A DNA stretch of 64,000 nt from Branchiostoma floridae (taxonomy: Eukaryota > Chordata > Leptocardii > Amphioxiformes > Branchiostomatidae). Location: contig NC_049997.1 of NCBI RefSeq assembly GCF_000003815.2, forward strand, positions 16,293,189 through 16,357,188, read 5' to 3'. Position 1 is the stretch's first letter. The number at the start of each line of letters is the position of its first letter. Both the position numbers and the translations under genes were made by a program. Shown in pieces: positions 22,601-31,984 of the stretch. Below the pieces are notes generated by a model. That model searched no databases, was not told the origin of the DNA, and saw only the letters and a program-made list of their open reading frames with translations.

Positions 22601-25600
22601 CTCGTCGACTTGGTATCCATGAATACCAATCTTGAATATCCCTATCTTTAAAAACAACGGATATAGGCTACCTTACAAATAAAGATGAACTAGGAACAGA
22701 CCTAGGGAATAATATTATTGACTGTCTACGCCACATTTACAAGCCGAGCCCGGCTGGGCAGTTTTCAAGAACAAAAAATATGATATAAAAGACACCAAAT
22801 AGCAATCACACGACACGTTAAGAAAATAGTCGTGGGCATCTTTTTTGTATATTTTTACGTACACATTTCTATTTTTAGTTTCTACAAACAGCCCGGCCGG
22901 GCCCGGGTTTAAAAATGTGGCGTTAGCCGTACATGTGCAAATTTCCCCCGTATTTTTATCTTCAAGGGCCGTGCAGCGGATTTGCGGACCACTAGTGCCG
23001 GGACTGCCGGCACTGTTGCCCGAGAGAGACTGGGACTTGCTCCCCTGACAGTTACAGCAAATTGTCCGTACTGTGGGTACCGGACAGAAGTTACTGACCT
23101 TTACAAGGGTCATGTAGAGCAGGTAAGAATCTAATAGCATATCTTTAACACCATACATAACAAAGACCAAATATTTACGTCGATGAATGTGAGACATCCT
23201 TGTAATGCCTACGTCACATTTCCTACACGGGGCCCAGCCGGGCTGTTTGCGGAAAAATGAGGAAAGTTTATGCCAATAAATATGCACTTGTAAGGCATGC
23301 TGTTGAATTATTTTTGATCCATTTTTTGGTCTTTGCTGTCGTACTTTTCGTTCCCCAAAACTTCCCGGCCAGGCCTCTGTGGAAATTTGACGCTAGCCTT
23401 GTAAAGCTAAGGGCACAACCCGCCGTACGTGCAATTTGCCCATACGTTTTTTTGGGAGGCCACGTCCACCACGTATTTCTGAAAACGTTCAGGCAGTACA
23501 GGGCAGGCGCGTCGCCCGCACTGGCACGTACGGGGGGCGAATCCTCAGCCCGATGGCACGCAAGCTTTTGCCACTGGATATGATAGTAGAAACGGTCAGA
23601 CGTTTGAGATAGAATCGACTATTTTTGTCGGTCAGATCTGTTGTAGACTTTTTTTTATATACCTTTACCCAAATTTGTCTTCTTTGCATATCAATTCACA
23701 GTTCGGGTATAAAACGTGATCGTCAACAAATCTGCTCAGAGTCACTGACAAAAGGTAGTAAATGTTATTTGAAACGTACGACTGTTTCCAAAATCATATC
23801 CAGTTCCTAAGTACGTGGATGAAGGTTGCACACCCAGATGCCATGGCGCCAAAAAGCAACAAACCTCAATCAACTTTGATACGATTTAGGAAAAGGTCAG
23901 ACGTTTCAGATAGTATCTGCTACTTTTCGTACGTTCTATTTTGCAGACCAAACATTTTGCTCGTGTCTGAAGCTGTTTTCCTCCACTTCACACTCATGCA
24001 TGGTGGCTTGGGGTGAATAGTGGCGAGTTCTTATTCAACATTCAAATGTTGTGACAAAGAAACTTTATGAGTAAAAGTACAAGATCACTCTTTGGCCCAA
24101 CTGAAAAGATTCAACATATCTGTCTTAAGTTAAGGTGCGTTCACACCTGCGTATATATGAGGCGCGTATGGGAGTATTTACCTCCACCAGGCCCCACAGG
24201 TCGTTGGAAAAATAATAGAAATTGGACAACTGTAAACAGGTAACATGTCAGACGAGTTAGCTTGGTCGCTAACCATACGTCTCGGTCAGCTAACTCATCT
24301 GGCATGTTATGTATCTATATTTGTCCAATTTTTACTATTTTCCACGCGACCTGTGGAGCCTGGTAGAGACTAAGAGCTTCATACGCACCTCAAGCGGACT
24401 TGAATATATACGCATGTGTGACCCCACGTTTACACCATGGACTACACTGGTATTCAATTTTCAAAAGCACTGCCATTTCCGAAACAAATACAGTTGAACT
24501 TTTCGATTTTTATTACAGGCAGGCGGCCATGAAACCGAGAAAGGCGGGCCAATCCGCGAGGAAAGTGCACAACTTTAAAACATCTACTCTTCCCATAAGA
24601 ACGTCTGTTGCTCTGTTTAGTGTAGACTAGACTTTCTGTGCATTGTACATTCATAAACGCCCTCTAGCGAAGGTTTTTTCAAAGTGCACTAAGTAAACCG
24701 TAGTTTAGCCTTTTAACAATAGATCAGAGACACGTACAGTTTCCTAGCAACCATGTTACCTCAGATTTCCACCGAACGTTTCACGTAGGGTAGTCTTGCA
24801 CCTGTTAACACAAGCTAGGAAATTAGTATTGACAGACGCCGTATGGTACATTTCACTGTCAAATTACTAATATTGGGAGTAAGGTAATGGCATATGGGTC
24901 AGGAAGACTGTAATATAGGACAGTTTCAGTAACTCATGGGAGGACTATTGGTTCTTGTCCCTAGTCCACGACCTCATTTATGCTTTTCTACAGTTAAAGT
25001 ATGTGGCCAATATTGTTGACCATCGGAATTCCAAATCGACATGTTTGTAACTCAAATTCAGCCTTCAAGAAATGGCACGTACTAGGTACCGGTAGACAAA
25101 ATTCAGCTGGCCCAGGTACAGTCCAGGTCCAGAGTATCAGGTCCAGGTCCGGACCTGAACCTTTACCTAATCATCTGTGAAAACTTGTGAATGAGCAATA
25201 CTCAAAACCAGGGTGGGTACTGGTACAGAAAATTCAGGTGCAGGTACGGTTCAGGTCCAGAGGATCAGGTCTAGGAGCAGAACTGAATATCATATTTGTA
25301 TTTAAGAAACTTAGGATATTAGGTGGTATTTAACCGAGCCAAGCCGAGGCGAGACTGGAACAACCCTCTCGTGCGTCAGTGAAAGACTGCCAGTCCGTAC
25401 ATGTATGTATGTAAGGATATGTAGCCTAGGGTATACTTTAACGTTAGTTCAACCATGTAATGAATCAAAAACCTCAATGCAACCATATACCTCAGCCTTC
25501 ACCGAACACGTCACTTTGATAGGTAGTCTTGCACCTGCTAAGCAATTAGTGGCGACAGAAGCCACATGGTACACTTCAAGTTCACATTTATAATTTCTTT

Positions 25601-28600
25601 TTCTTGTAGTACTGGAAATAAGGTAATGACCTGTAGACAGGTAGACTGTAGTATCAGGCCGATCCAGTAACTCCTGGGAGGACGCTTGATTCTTGACATA
25701 AGTCACGCTCCTCTCTTCTTGTTTTTTTTTTTACAGTCAACGTATGAAGCCCATATCATTTAATATCGGAATTCCAAATTGATAGATTTCCAACTTCAGA
25801 ATTTATCCGTTAGCAAAGGACACGAACTCTTTCAGGGTGACCTTCCTGCTCTGATCCTTGATCTCCAAAGTGTGAACCCAATAAGGGAGGAACTGTAGTT
25901 GTCACGTACTCCCCCTAATTTCTGCCAGTCAGATTCTCTTGATAATTTTCGAGGTGAAACTGTGGAACCGAACCACGTTATAGAGTGTTTTGATTCCGAT
26001 CACCAATTAATTCTTGCATCCGTCTAAGTTACCAAATTTTGGAAGTTTTGGGGGAGTTATTGCCCGAACCAATGCGGGGGGGGGGGGGGCACGAGAACTC
26101 TCTATCCCGTACGTTACTGGAACAGGCAGTCCGTTTGTGAATCTGATGTCTGAAGGAGGATGGAATAAAGGAAGTCTCTGCTGAAACTGTCGAGCCCGAG
26201 CCTTCATTCCTGTGATCATAGCAGGTAGGCGGCCTTCAGGACTCTGTCCGGGGGGTCGTCGTGAGGAAACTGGCAGCCCAGCACACCTGTCGGCAACCTT
26301 ACATGTTTGAAGTGAAGACTGCAGACTAACCGTGCCTTGTACACTCAAAATCTCCCTCTAGCGGAAAAGTTTCAAAGTGCAGCTGTAGTGGCGCAGTCTA
26401 TATGTATAACATTCGTTTGCCCTTTCAACAGTAGGTCATCAGAGACATGTGCAGTTTCCTAGCAACCATGTTACCTCAGATTTCCACTGAACGTTTCACT
26501 TAGGGTAGTCTTGAACCTGTTAACACAAGCTAGGAAATTAGTATTGACAGACCAGACGCCGTATGGTACATTTCACTGTCAAATTACTATTTCCATTTTA
26601 GTATTGTGAGTAAGGTTATGACCCATGGGTCACGAAGACTGTGATATGAGGCAGATCCAGTAACTCCTTGGAGAACTCTTGCTTCTTGTCATGACTATAG
26701 TCCACGCCATCACTTATTGCTTATTTAAAGATGAAGTATGAATATTAATGACCGATTCCAAATTGACATGTTTGTAACTTAAATGCAGCCGTCAAGAAAG
26801 GACATGATCTAGGGGTGGGTACCGGTACAAAAAATTCAGGTCCAGGTACGGTCCAGGTCCAGAGGATCAGGTCCAGGTCCGGACCTGAACCTGATTGTGT
26901 GTGAAAACTTACGAGCGGGCTATACTCAAAACAGTGGTCCATTTCGCTACAAAGGAATCTGTCTTAATGGAATATCAGACTTGTACTGGTGCTAAATTCA
27001 TATATCTATATGTAAACAACGCTATATATGCGAACACCGTGAGTGGAGAATTCGAAGAACTGGAATAAAATGTATGATAATTCTTGACAATGTTTCTCGG
27101 GTTTCTCAATTCTTTGGTACTACAATAGTATCGTGTTTATTTGATGTTGTATTTAAGTTCATCCAACAGACAGATCGTTTTAGCTGAACCTTATTTGATT
27201 ATTTCTAAGTTTGTCTATCAGCCACATGTCACTCTGTTATTTGATTCCTTGTTTATTTTCATGTAGTTATGTCTTGTGTTCAATAGACAGGTTGTTTTAG
27301 TTGACTTATAACCTTGTTTGATTACTTCTAAGTTTGTATGCCAGCTACACGTCACTTTGTTATTTGATTTCTTGTTGTTTTATTTCACGTCGTTATCATT
27401 ACCTCTTGACTTTGTTATTTAGCGTTTTGTAGCCATGTATGTGTGTCCTTATTTTGTTTATGTAAATGAGGAGAAGACCTCGATAAGCAGGGTCTGCTTT
27501 CCGTCTCTCTTTAAAGAAATGTGAATAAAAAAATAATAATAAAAAAATAGTATCGTGGGTTCGTGTGGCGTAACGGCAGAATGTTCTTATCAGAACCAAG
27601 TGGTCCCGGGTTCCGATTCCATCATGTCATCGACCTTGTGCCCTTGAAAACGGCGCTTTGCTGGACCCGTTCTAAACTCCACCCAGGTGTAAAGATGGGT
27701 AAATGAGTTTGGTTGGTAAGGTAAAGTTGTGGAAGAAGAGGGATGGGCTCTGCCTTCTGATATTATTCGTGCCTCAGACATAGTGGATAACAACCTATGA
27801 GCCCCTACGGCCTAAAACAAAGGGACGACCTGTTCTTTGTATGTGGCACTGTTAAAATTAAAGTGCAACTTGAGTGTCAGTGCCGCATTGTTATCTCCAA
27901 GCAGATCCTACAATGGCATAGGATAGTATCAAACTGGCCAAGGAGTGTAGTCAGCCAAGAGGTGCCCATTTGCCATGTATCGAAACACACTCCTAGGCCG
28001 GCTTCACTCCTGCTAGCTTTTAATACTATCTTATGCTACCGTAGGATCTACTTGGAGATTACCACATTGCACTTTTCTGTCTTGAATCAAATAAAAAGAA
28101 AAGGCAATCCTATAATCCAACACATAGAGATTTGCAGACTACAATATCTTTCAAAGATTCTATCACGAATGGCATTGTGTTTTATCAAGGTGAAAAATAC
28201 GGGTGACACCACCTTCAATTTCACCACATTACTACACAACTACTTCCGGGTCGACGACATTAGTGCGGTGACTGTTTCCGGTATGCAGGGTTTGGAGTAC
28301 ATTGACAAGGTCAGAGTCATGACAATCTTGTTTTGACATTTTCTGAGTTCTAATCCTAATTCTAAGTCCTAATTGTCCAAGAAAATTTAGTTTTCGGCAG
28401 CGTTCATGTACGTTCATTCTGTAAACACATGAATAACTCACGAATTAATTGACATGATATCTGGTATGCTGGTAGGTCTTTATACTAGACCTTGAGATAA
28501 TTACATTTTGGCCCAACTAGCGGCTTTTTATCTGTACTGCATTGGAACCTCTGGTTTTGTTATCTCGAGTATTGGAAATGCTTTGGTCGAGATTTTTGTG

Positions 28601-30584
28601 TGCTAGATAGCTATCGATTGTGTATTATGCTTATTGTTTTTTGTCGTACACGTGTTGACTTTTGTTTGGTTGATGCAAGACTACTAGTATTTTATCTTAG
28701 GCGTAGCAAATAAATTAGTATGTCTAGTTTAGAGTGAAAGAGAATGTACGCATCACATGTATTCTAAACGTACACATTGAATAACAAAACGCCTATTAAA
28801 TGTAGTTGCGCTCAAGAATAAACGTACATACGGAATGGAAGATGTTGACTTATGTGATGGTTTACTGCATTTTCCATCTAAAAATTCAGACGCGAAACTT
28901 CGAGAGGTTTACAGAGAGTCGTGAGCTGCTGACAGTAGGGGAGTTTGTGGATTCCATCTACATCAACACGCCGTCCAGTCACGTGATTACTGGTGGGTAC
29001 ATAATGCACATGATTGTTCAGCTCCAAGCAGAAGTGAGCGTAAAAAATCATAACGCTATCACTGTCAGAGAATCTCAGCGGTCGGAAATCGTTGCGTTAT
29101 TTCACCCAACATCTGCTTAGAAAGCAGTGCTGGTACCCTTCTATGACTATGCTGCATAGTAGAGATGTACTTATAAAGGCAATATCATACAGTACAATGG
29201 TTAAAAATTGACTGCTTCGTATCCGTGGCACTTTAAAGTTGAAGGTTGATGTCAATTAAGCTGTGAACAACTGAGTTGGCACATACAAGCTCATTTGTTG
29301 ACATATCCACGGAACTTGTATTTATGTCCGTTTGTTTATTTGTGAATTTGTTACATGGGTCATAAAATCTTCTTCAGCCCTGAAATATGTTGAAGGAGAT
29401 GTAGACTCAGTCACGTTTTGGACCGCATCCTTCACGCTGCAGCAGCGCCACTTGTTCTACTTCGTACTGCAGCTAGGTGTCGCTGATGCACTGTGAATAA
29501 TGCGGCCAAGTTCATATCCCCCTCATCACCGGTCTATCGTTAACTCAGCTGGGGAAAATATACTTTAGGCTATGTCTAAACCAGCGTCTCTGTGCCTGCC
29601 ACCTTCTTCAAGTCGTTCGAAACTGTGACTGCTTCTACTTCGTACTGCAGCTAGATGTCGCTGCTACACTGTGAAGAATGTGGTCCTAAACGTGACTGAG
29701 TTCATATCACCCCTCATCGCTGGCCTATCGTAAAGCTAGCTAGTGAAAATGTACTTTAGGCTATGTCTAAGCCGACGTTTCTGTGACTGTCACATTCTTC
29801 AGATCCTTCCAAACTGTGACTGCTTTTACTTCGTACTGCAGCTAGATGTCGCTGCTACACTGTGAAGAATGTGGTCCTAATCGTGACTGAGTTAATCACC
29901 CCTCATCTCTGTTCTATCGTAAAGCTAGCTAGTGAAAATGTACTTTAGGCTATGTCTAAGCCGGCATTTCTGTGACTGTCTGTCACCTTCTTCAAGTCGT
30001 TCGAAACTGTGACTGCTTTTACCTCGCTCTGCAGCTAAGCGTCGCTGTGACACTGTGAAGAATGTGGTCCTAAACGCGACTGAGTTCATATCACCCCTCA
30101 TCGCTGGCCTATCGTAAAGCTAGCTAGTGAAAGTATACTTTAGGCTATGTCTAAGCCGGCTTTTCTGTGACTGTCTATCATCTTCTTCAGATCGTTCGAA
30201 ACTGACTGCTTTTACTTCGCCAGGTGTCGCTGCTACACTGTGAAGAATGCGATCCCAAACGTGACTGAGTTTATATCACCCCTCATCTCTGTTCTATCAT
30301 AAAGCCAGCTGGAGAAAAACATATATGTTGTATGCAAGGAACTTTGTTTACGCTGCTTTCTTAACGTTTTAGGTATAAATGGCGGACGCACCCTACGAAT
30401 GGACAAAGAAAACTTTCCAGACACGGTTGTTTGGAACCCCTGGGAGACCATGAGCCCAAACTTCCCGGACCTTGGGAACGACGAGTACCTCTCGTTCATC
30501 TGCGTGGAGGCAGGTCACGTGGTCAACCCCGTCACGCTGACTCCGGGAGAAGAGTTCACGGCTGTCCAATTACTGACGTTATAG
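16687..30584 (+). CDS. Glucose-6-phosphate 1-epimerase (hexose-6-P mutarotase)
   Basis: Exons 16687-16888, 17457-17557, 18163-18294, 28190-28309, 28890-28992 and 30373-30584 join in phase to 289 codons plus stop. This is the aldose 1-epimerase superfamily branch that interconverts alpha and beta anomers of hexose 6-phosphates, like yeast YMR099C (about 297 residues). Motifs in order: HGATVLSWK, PIRAGIPIAFPHFG, HGFAR, LWNHKFKLTYTLVF, LLHNYFRVDDI, DTVVWNPW, CVEAGHV. By alignment to the yeast enzyme, His161 in LLHNYF and Glu265 in CVEAG are the expected catalytic pair, so the enzyme should be active. RAGI replaces the usual RGGI. No clear targeting signal is needed, and a cytosolic location is expected. 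The start is uncertain: 16732-16773 is an in-frame 42-base GT...AG segment, and an upstream first exon is also possible. Intron 3 is 9.9 kb and packed with repeats. The gene is divergent from NUP37. Confidence 0.88.
17826..18112. repeat. CA microsatellite and 46-bp tandem pair
   Basis: A (CA)8-9 run follows a C-run at about 17826. From 18013 a unit containing GCGACTGTATATAG(T/C)GTAT occurs twice, about 45 bases apart. CCTCTGCTTGGAGAATA at 17852 recurs at 37557, marking a dispersed repeat. It lies in intron 2 of the mutarotase. Confidence 0.55.
18480..18670 (-). mobile_element. tRNA-derived SINE, minus orientation
   Basis: In reverse it has a B-box-like GGTTCGAATCTTG, the tail AAAGGCCCTTAACTCG, CCACCCAGATGTAAAGG and GGGGAGGTAAAAGGCAGTGG, which matches the SINE family at 12900 and 36475. 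It lies near the left end of the long mutarotase intron. Confidence 0.6.
19441..19640 (+). repeat. Dispersed repeat, copy A
   Basis: The motifs CCAGTGTGGTA(G/C)ACTGGTAC, AATTTCACTTCT.CAAC, CTCACTAGTGTCAC and AAGGCTACAAC occur here and in the same order at 20936-21130. No coding signal is seen. Confidence 0.6.
20109..20456 (+). repeat. Homopurine GA tract with a G run
   Basis: About 350 bases are nearly all A and G on this strand (GAGA, AGAGGGAGACAG units, one run of 14 G near 20131-20143), broken by a few C and T. It is low complexity. Open frames of 100-150 codons on both strands come only from the lack of T or A for stop codons. Such tracts can adopt triplex structures. Confidence 0.9.
20936..21180 (+). 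repeat. Dispersed repeat, copy B
   Basis: Second copy of the repeat at 19441, same orientation, about 75 percent alike by eye over some 190 bases, with short insertions. Confidence 0.6.
21319..21980 (+). mobile_element. Possible LTR with leader
   Basis: A TG...CA-bounded stretch (about 21319-21880) has TTTATATCG, then an AATAAA at 21548 and a GC-richer downstream part, then a TTGGCGGCTCTGGTGG sequence of the kind found as primer-binding site after Ty3-type LTRs. I find no second LTR and no pol motifs in the window, so it would be a solo LTR or fragment. The borders are inferred. Confidence 0.3.
22840..23580 (+). repeat. GC-rich dispersed repeat, two copies
   Basis: Blocks near 22900-23050 and 23370-23580 share GTAC(A/G)TGCAA.TT..CCC.TA then T-runs. 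The second carries GGGAGGCCACGTCCACCACG, CTGAAAACGTTCAGGC and GCGTCGCCCGCACTGGC, which recur almost unchanged at 59605-59720 inside TBK1. Non-coding. Confidence 0.6.
24134..24427. mobile_element. Foldback MITE, about 294 bp
   Basis: The left half (GGTGCGTTCACACCTGCGTA, ACCAGGCCCCACAGGTCG, AAATTGGACAA) is mirrored by the right half (TTGTCCAATTT, CGACCTGTGGAGCCTGGT, ATATATACGCATGTGTGACC). A second hairpin (GACGAGTTAGCT/AGCTAACTCATC) sits at the centre. It has no coding capacity. GGTGCGTTCACAC ends occur in several MITE families. Confidence 0.8.
25084..25290 (+). repeat. GGTCCAGGTCC family, copies 2 and 3
   Basis: Two partial copies in tandem (25084-25200, 25211-25290) of the repeat at 555, with GTCCAGAGTATCAGGTCC and TCAGGTCCAGAGGATCAGG as landmarks. 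Confidence 0.65.
26813..26965 (+). repeat. GGTCCAGGTCC family, copy 4
   Basis: Most complete copy in the window: GGGTGGGTACCGGTAC, AAATTCAGGTCCAGG, GGTCCGGACCTGAACC, GTGTGAAAACTTACGAGC and CATTTCGCTACAAAGGAATC. Confidence 0.7.
27556..27806 (+). mobile_element. tRNA-derived SINE
   Basis: It begins with an A-box-like TGGCGTAACGG and a B-box-like GGGTTCCGATTCC about 45 bases later. A family tail follows (TTGTGCCCTTG, CTCCACCCAGGTGTAAAGATG, GAGGGATGGGCTCTGCCTTC, GATAACAACC, GCCCCTACGGCC). This is the clearest tRNA-like head of the family. It is not a tRNA gene because no acceptor or anticodon stem forms. Confidence 0.75.
27860..28076. mobile_element. Foldback MITE, copy 1
   Basis: ATCTCCAAGCAGATCCTAC, GGATAGTATCAAACTGGCC and AAGGAGTG on the left are mirrored by CACTCC, GGCCGGCTT, TAATACTATCTTATGC and GTAGGATCTACTTGGAGAT on the right; outer AAAGTGCAA/TTGCACTTT may be its true ends. 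A second member lies at 31833-31984. It stops about 115 bases before the exon 4 acceptor of the mutarotase. Confidence 0.8.
29390..30330 (+). repeat. Minisatellite, about 185-bp unit, 5 copies
   Basis: CTGCAGCTAGATGTCGCTGC recurs at 29468, 29645, 29836, 30029 and, degraded, 30218. Each is followed by ACTGTGAAGAATG(T/C)GGTCC, CGTGACTGAGTT, CACCCCTCATC, CTATCGTAAAGCTAGCTAG and ACTTTAGGCTATGTCTAAGCC. Unit spacing is 177 to 193. The array fills the last intron of the mutarotase and ends about 45 bases before the terminal exon. Confidence 0.9.
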
Positions 30585-31832
30585 GCGTTTCCACGTGACG
30601 TCATGGTCACCATCTTGGTTGGTTAAACCTGAAAGAGTCACCAGTCAACACCACAGACATGCACTCGTTACAGGTTTAAACTCATTTTTAAACTCTGACA
30701 GCTTCCGGTCGCCATCTTGTTTCCGGTCTATTTTTCCAAGGCCGCAGTACCGTCATTAATTACTCAGGTCAGCGCTTCAGTACCATAGAGTTGCTAAATA
30801 ATGAAGGCACTGAACTCTCCCGTATTTGCTGATGAAAATATCTATTTCTTCTAGCAAAGTGTTAGTGCATATAAAAATTTAAACTTAACTTGAAACTTTT
30901 AGGTTTCATTATACAACATGGTGGACTAGCCCTACGTCATAGTCACGTGAGTGCGAACACCCTATAACCGCGCCACAGTTCGGAACAGTTGCGAACTGCA
31001 AATGCCAGCACTGTCCAATTCCACTTAAACTATGTGTTTTACGTCATGGGTACGTACGTTCGAGGCCAATGATAAGTACAGTCTAGGGCGAGTGTCTGCA
31101 ATCAAAACTATGAATATGCTCAGAATGCGAACAGTTCAGTTTGCGGAGCCTATCCCCCACGTTTATCTTGTGGTTTATCCCCTGTGTGATATTGAACTTG
31201 GCTCGTGACACAGAGGACTAACCCATTACACCCCAGGTATCGGATTGCAAAATGATATGATTTGGGGGTCGTGATATAGCAATGAGAGGAAAATCCAAAT
31301 AGTGAAATAGGAATAACTGTTATGACTATATGTATAACAAATCTGTATATCTAATACGTAATGTCTGTATGTCTTCGATATATTTTGCTGCCAATTATTT
31401 TTTCTTATTTTTTCATCAAGTCAAATAACGCTTCGTTTGTTGTATTACATTAAAATGACTTTAGATCTGTAACTGAATATTTCACGTGTACATGTTTTCT
31501 AGCGCTTTCAGTGGGTAATATATAATGGTAGGTTGTCTTAGAAGAAAGGTCAACATTCACTGGAGCACCGTTGTGTCAACGAAGCTGAGAAAAGCAAGGA
31601 AAACACCATTTACCACTCTAAATTGCTGTATTCATGTTCCGAATCCGTGTGGCGTCAAGCTAAGAGGCTTTTCAAGCACGCAGCTGTTGACGTCTGTTAC
31701 TGATACACAATGTCTGGAAAAGTCCCAACAGCACCAAAATAGCACAGGGGAACGTTCAATAGAGAAATACTGAGTGTCTGCATGTTCTTTTATAAATACC
31801 TGTGGTAGCAGCGAGCTTTAACAGCTCGAACC

Positions 31833-31984
31833 TCGTAATCTCCAAACAGAATCCCGGTGGCATAAGATAAGATCAAAGCTGGCCAAGGAGTATTCCCGTC
31901 TAAAAAGTATACGTATAACGTTATACTCCTTGGCCAGCTTTGATACTATCTTATGTCACCGGGATTCTGCTTGGAGATTACGGG
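31833..31984. mobile_element. Foldback MITE, copy 2
   Basis: Near-perfect palindrome of about 150 bases: GTAATCTCCAAACAGAATCC, CGGTGGCATAAGATAAG and AAGCTGGCCAAGGAGTAT face their reverse complements around a loop of about 30 bases. The two arms differ at only a few positions, so this copy is younger or better preserved than the one at 27860. Confidence 0.9.

Larger units (their letters stand above)
24630..26970 (+). repeat. Three degenerate tandem copies of a repeat block
   Basis: The series AGCAACCATGTTACCTCAG, TAGGGTAGTCTTG.ACCTGTTA, GACGCCGTATGGTACA and TTTCACTGTCAAATTACTA occurs at about 24745-24860 and 26457-26590. A shorter relative (GTAGTCTTGCACCTGCTAAG, CCACATGGTACACTTCA) occurs at 25520-25585. 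Copies one and three are each followed by the GGTCCAGGTCC repeat (25084, 26813). The layout implies local duplication of about 1.7 kb followed by decay. Confidence 0.7.
18295..28189 (+). other. 9.9-kb repeat-filled intron 3 of the mutarotase
   Basis: Between two well-supported coding exons I find no exon that continues the mutarotase frame, and the flanking phases (0/0) join directly. Contents: SINE (18480), two copies of a dispersed repeat (19441, 20936), a purine tract (20109), a possible LTR (21319), GC-rich repeats (22840-23580), Penelope-like traces (23583, 23880), a foldback MITE (24134), a three-copy block (24630-26970), a SINE (27556) and a foldback MITE (27860). Confidence 0.75.

Noticed and set aside
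27556-27640. tRNA gene
   Set aside because: A-box and B-box motifs are present but no acceptor, D or anticodon stem can be folded, and the head is joined to a SINE tail.
29390-30330. CRISPR-like direct repeats
   Set aside because: The units are 177-193 bases and similar throughout, with no short repeat and unique spacer pattern; the genome is eukaryotic.
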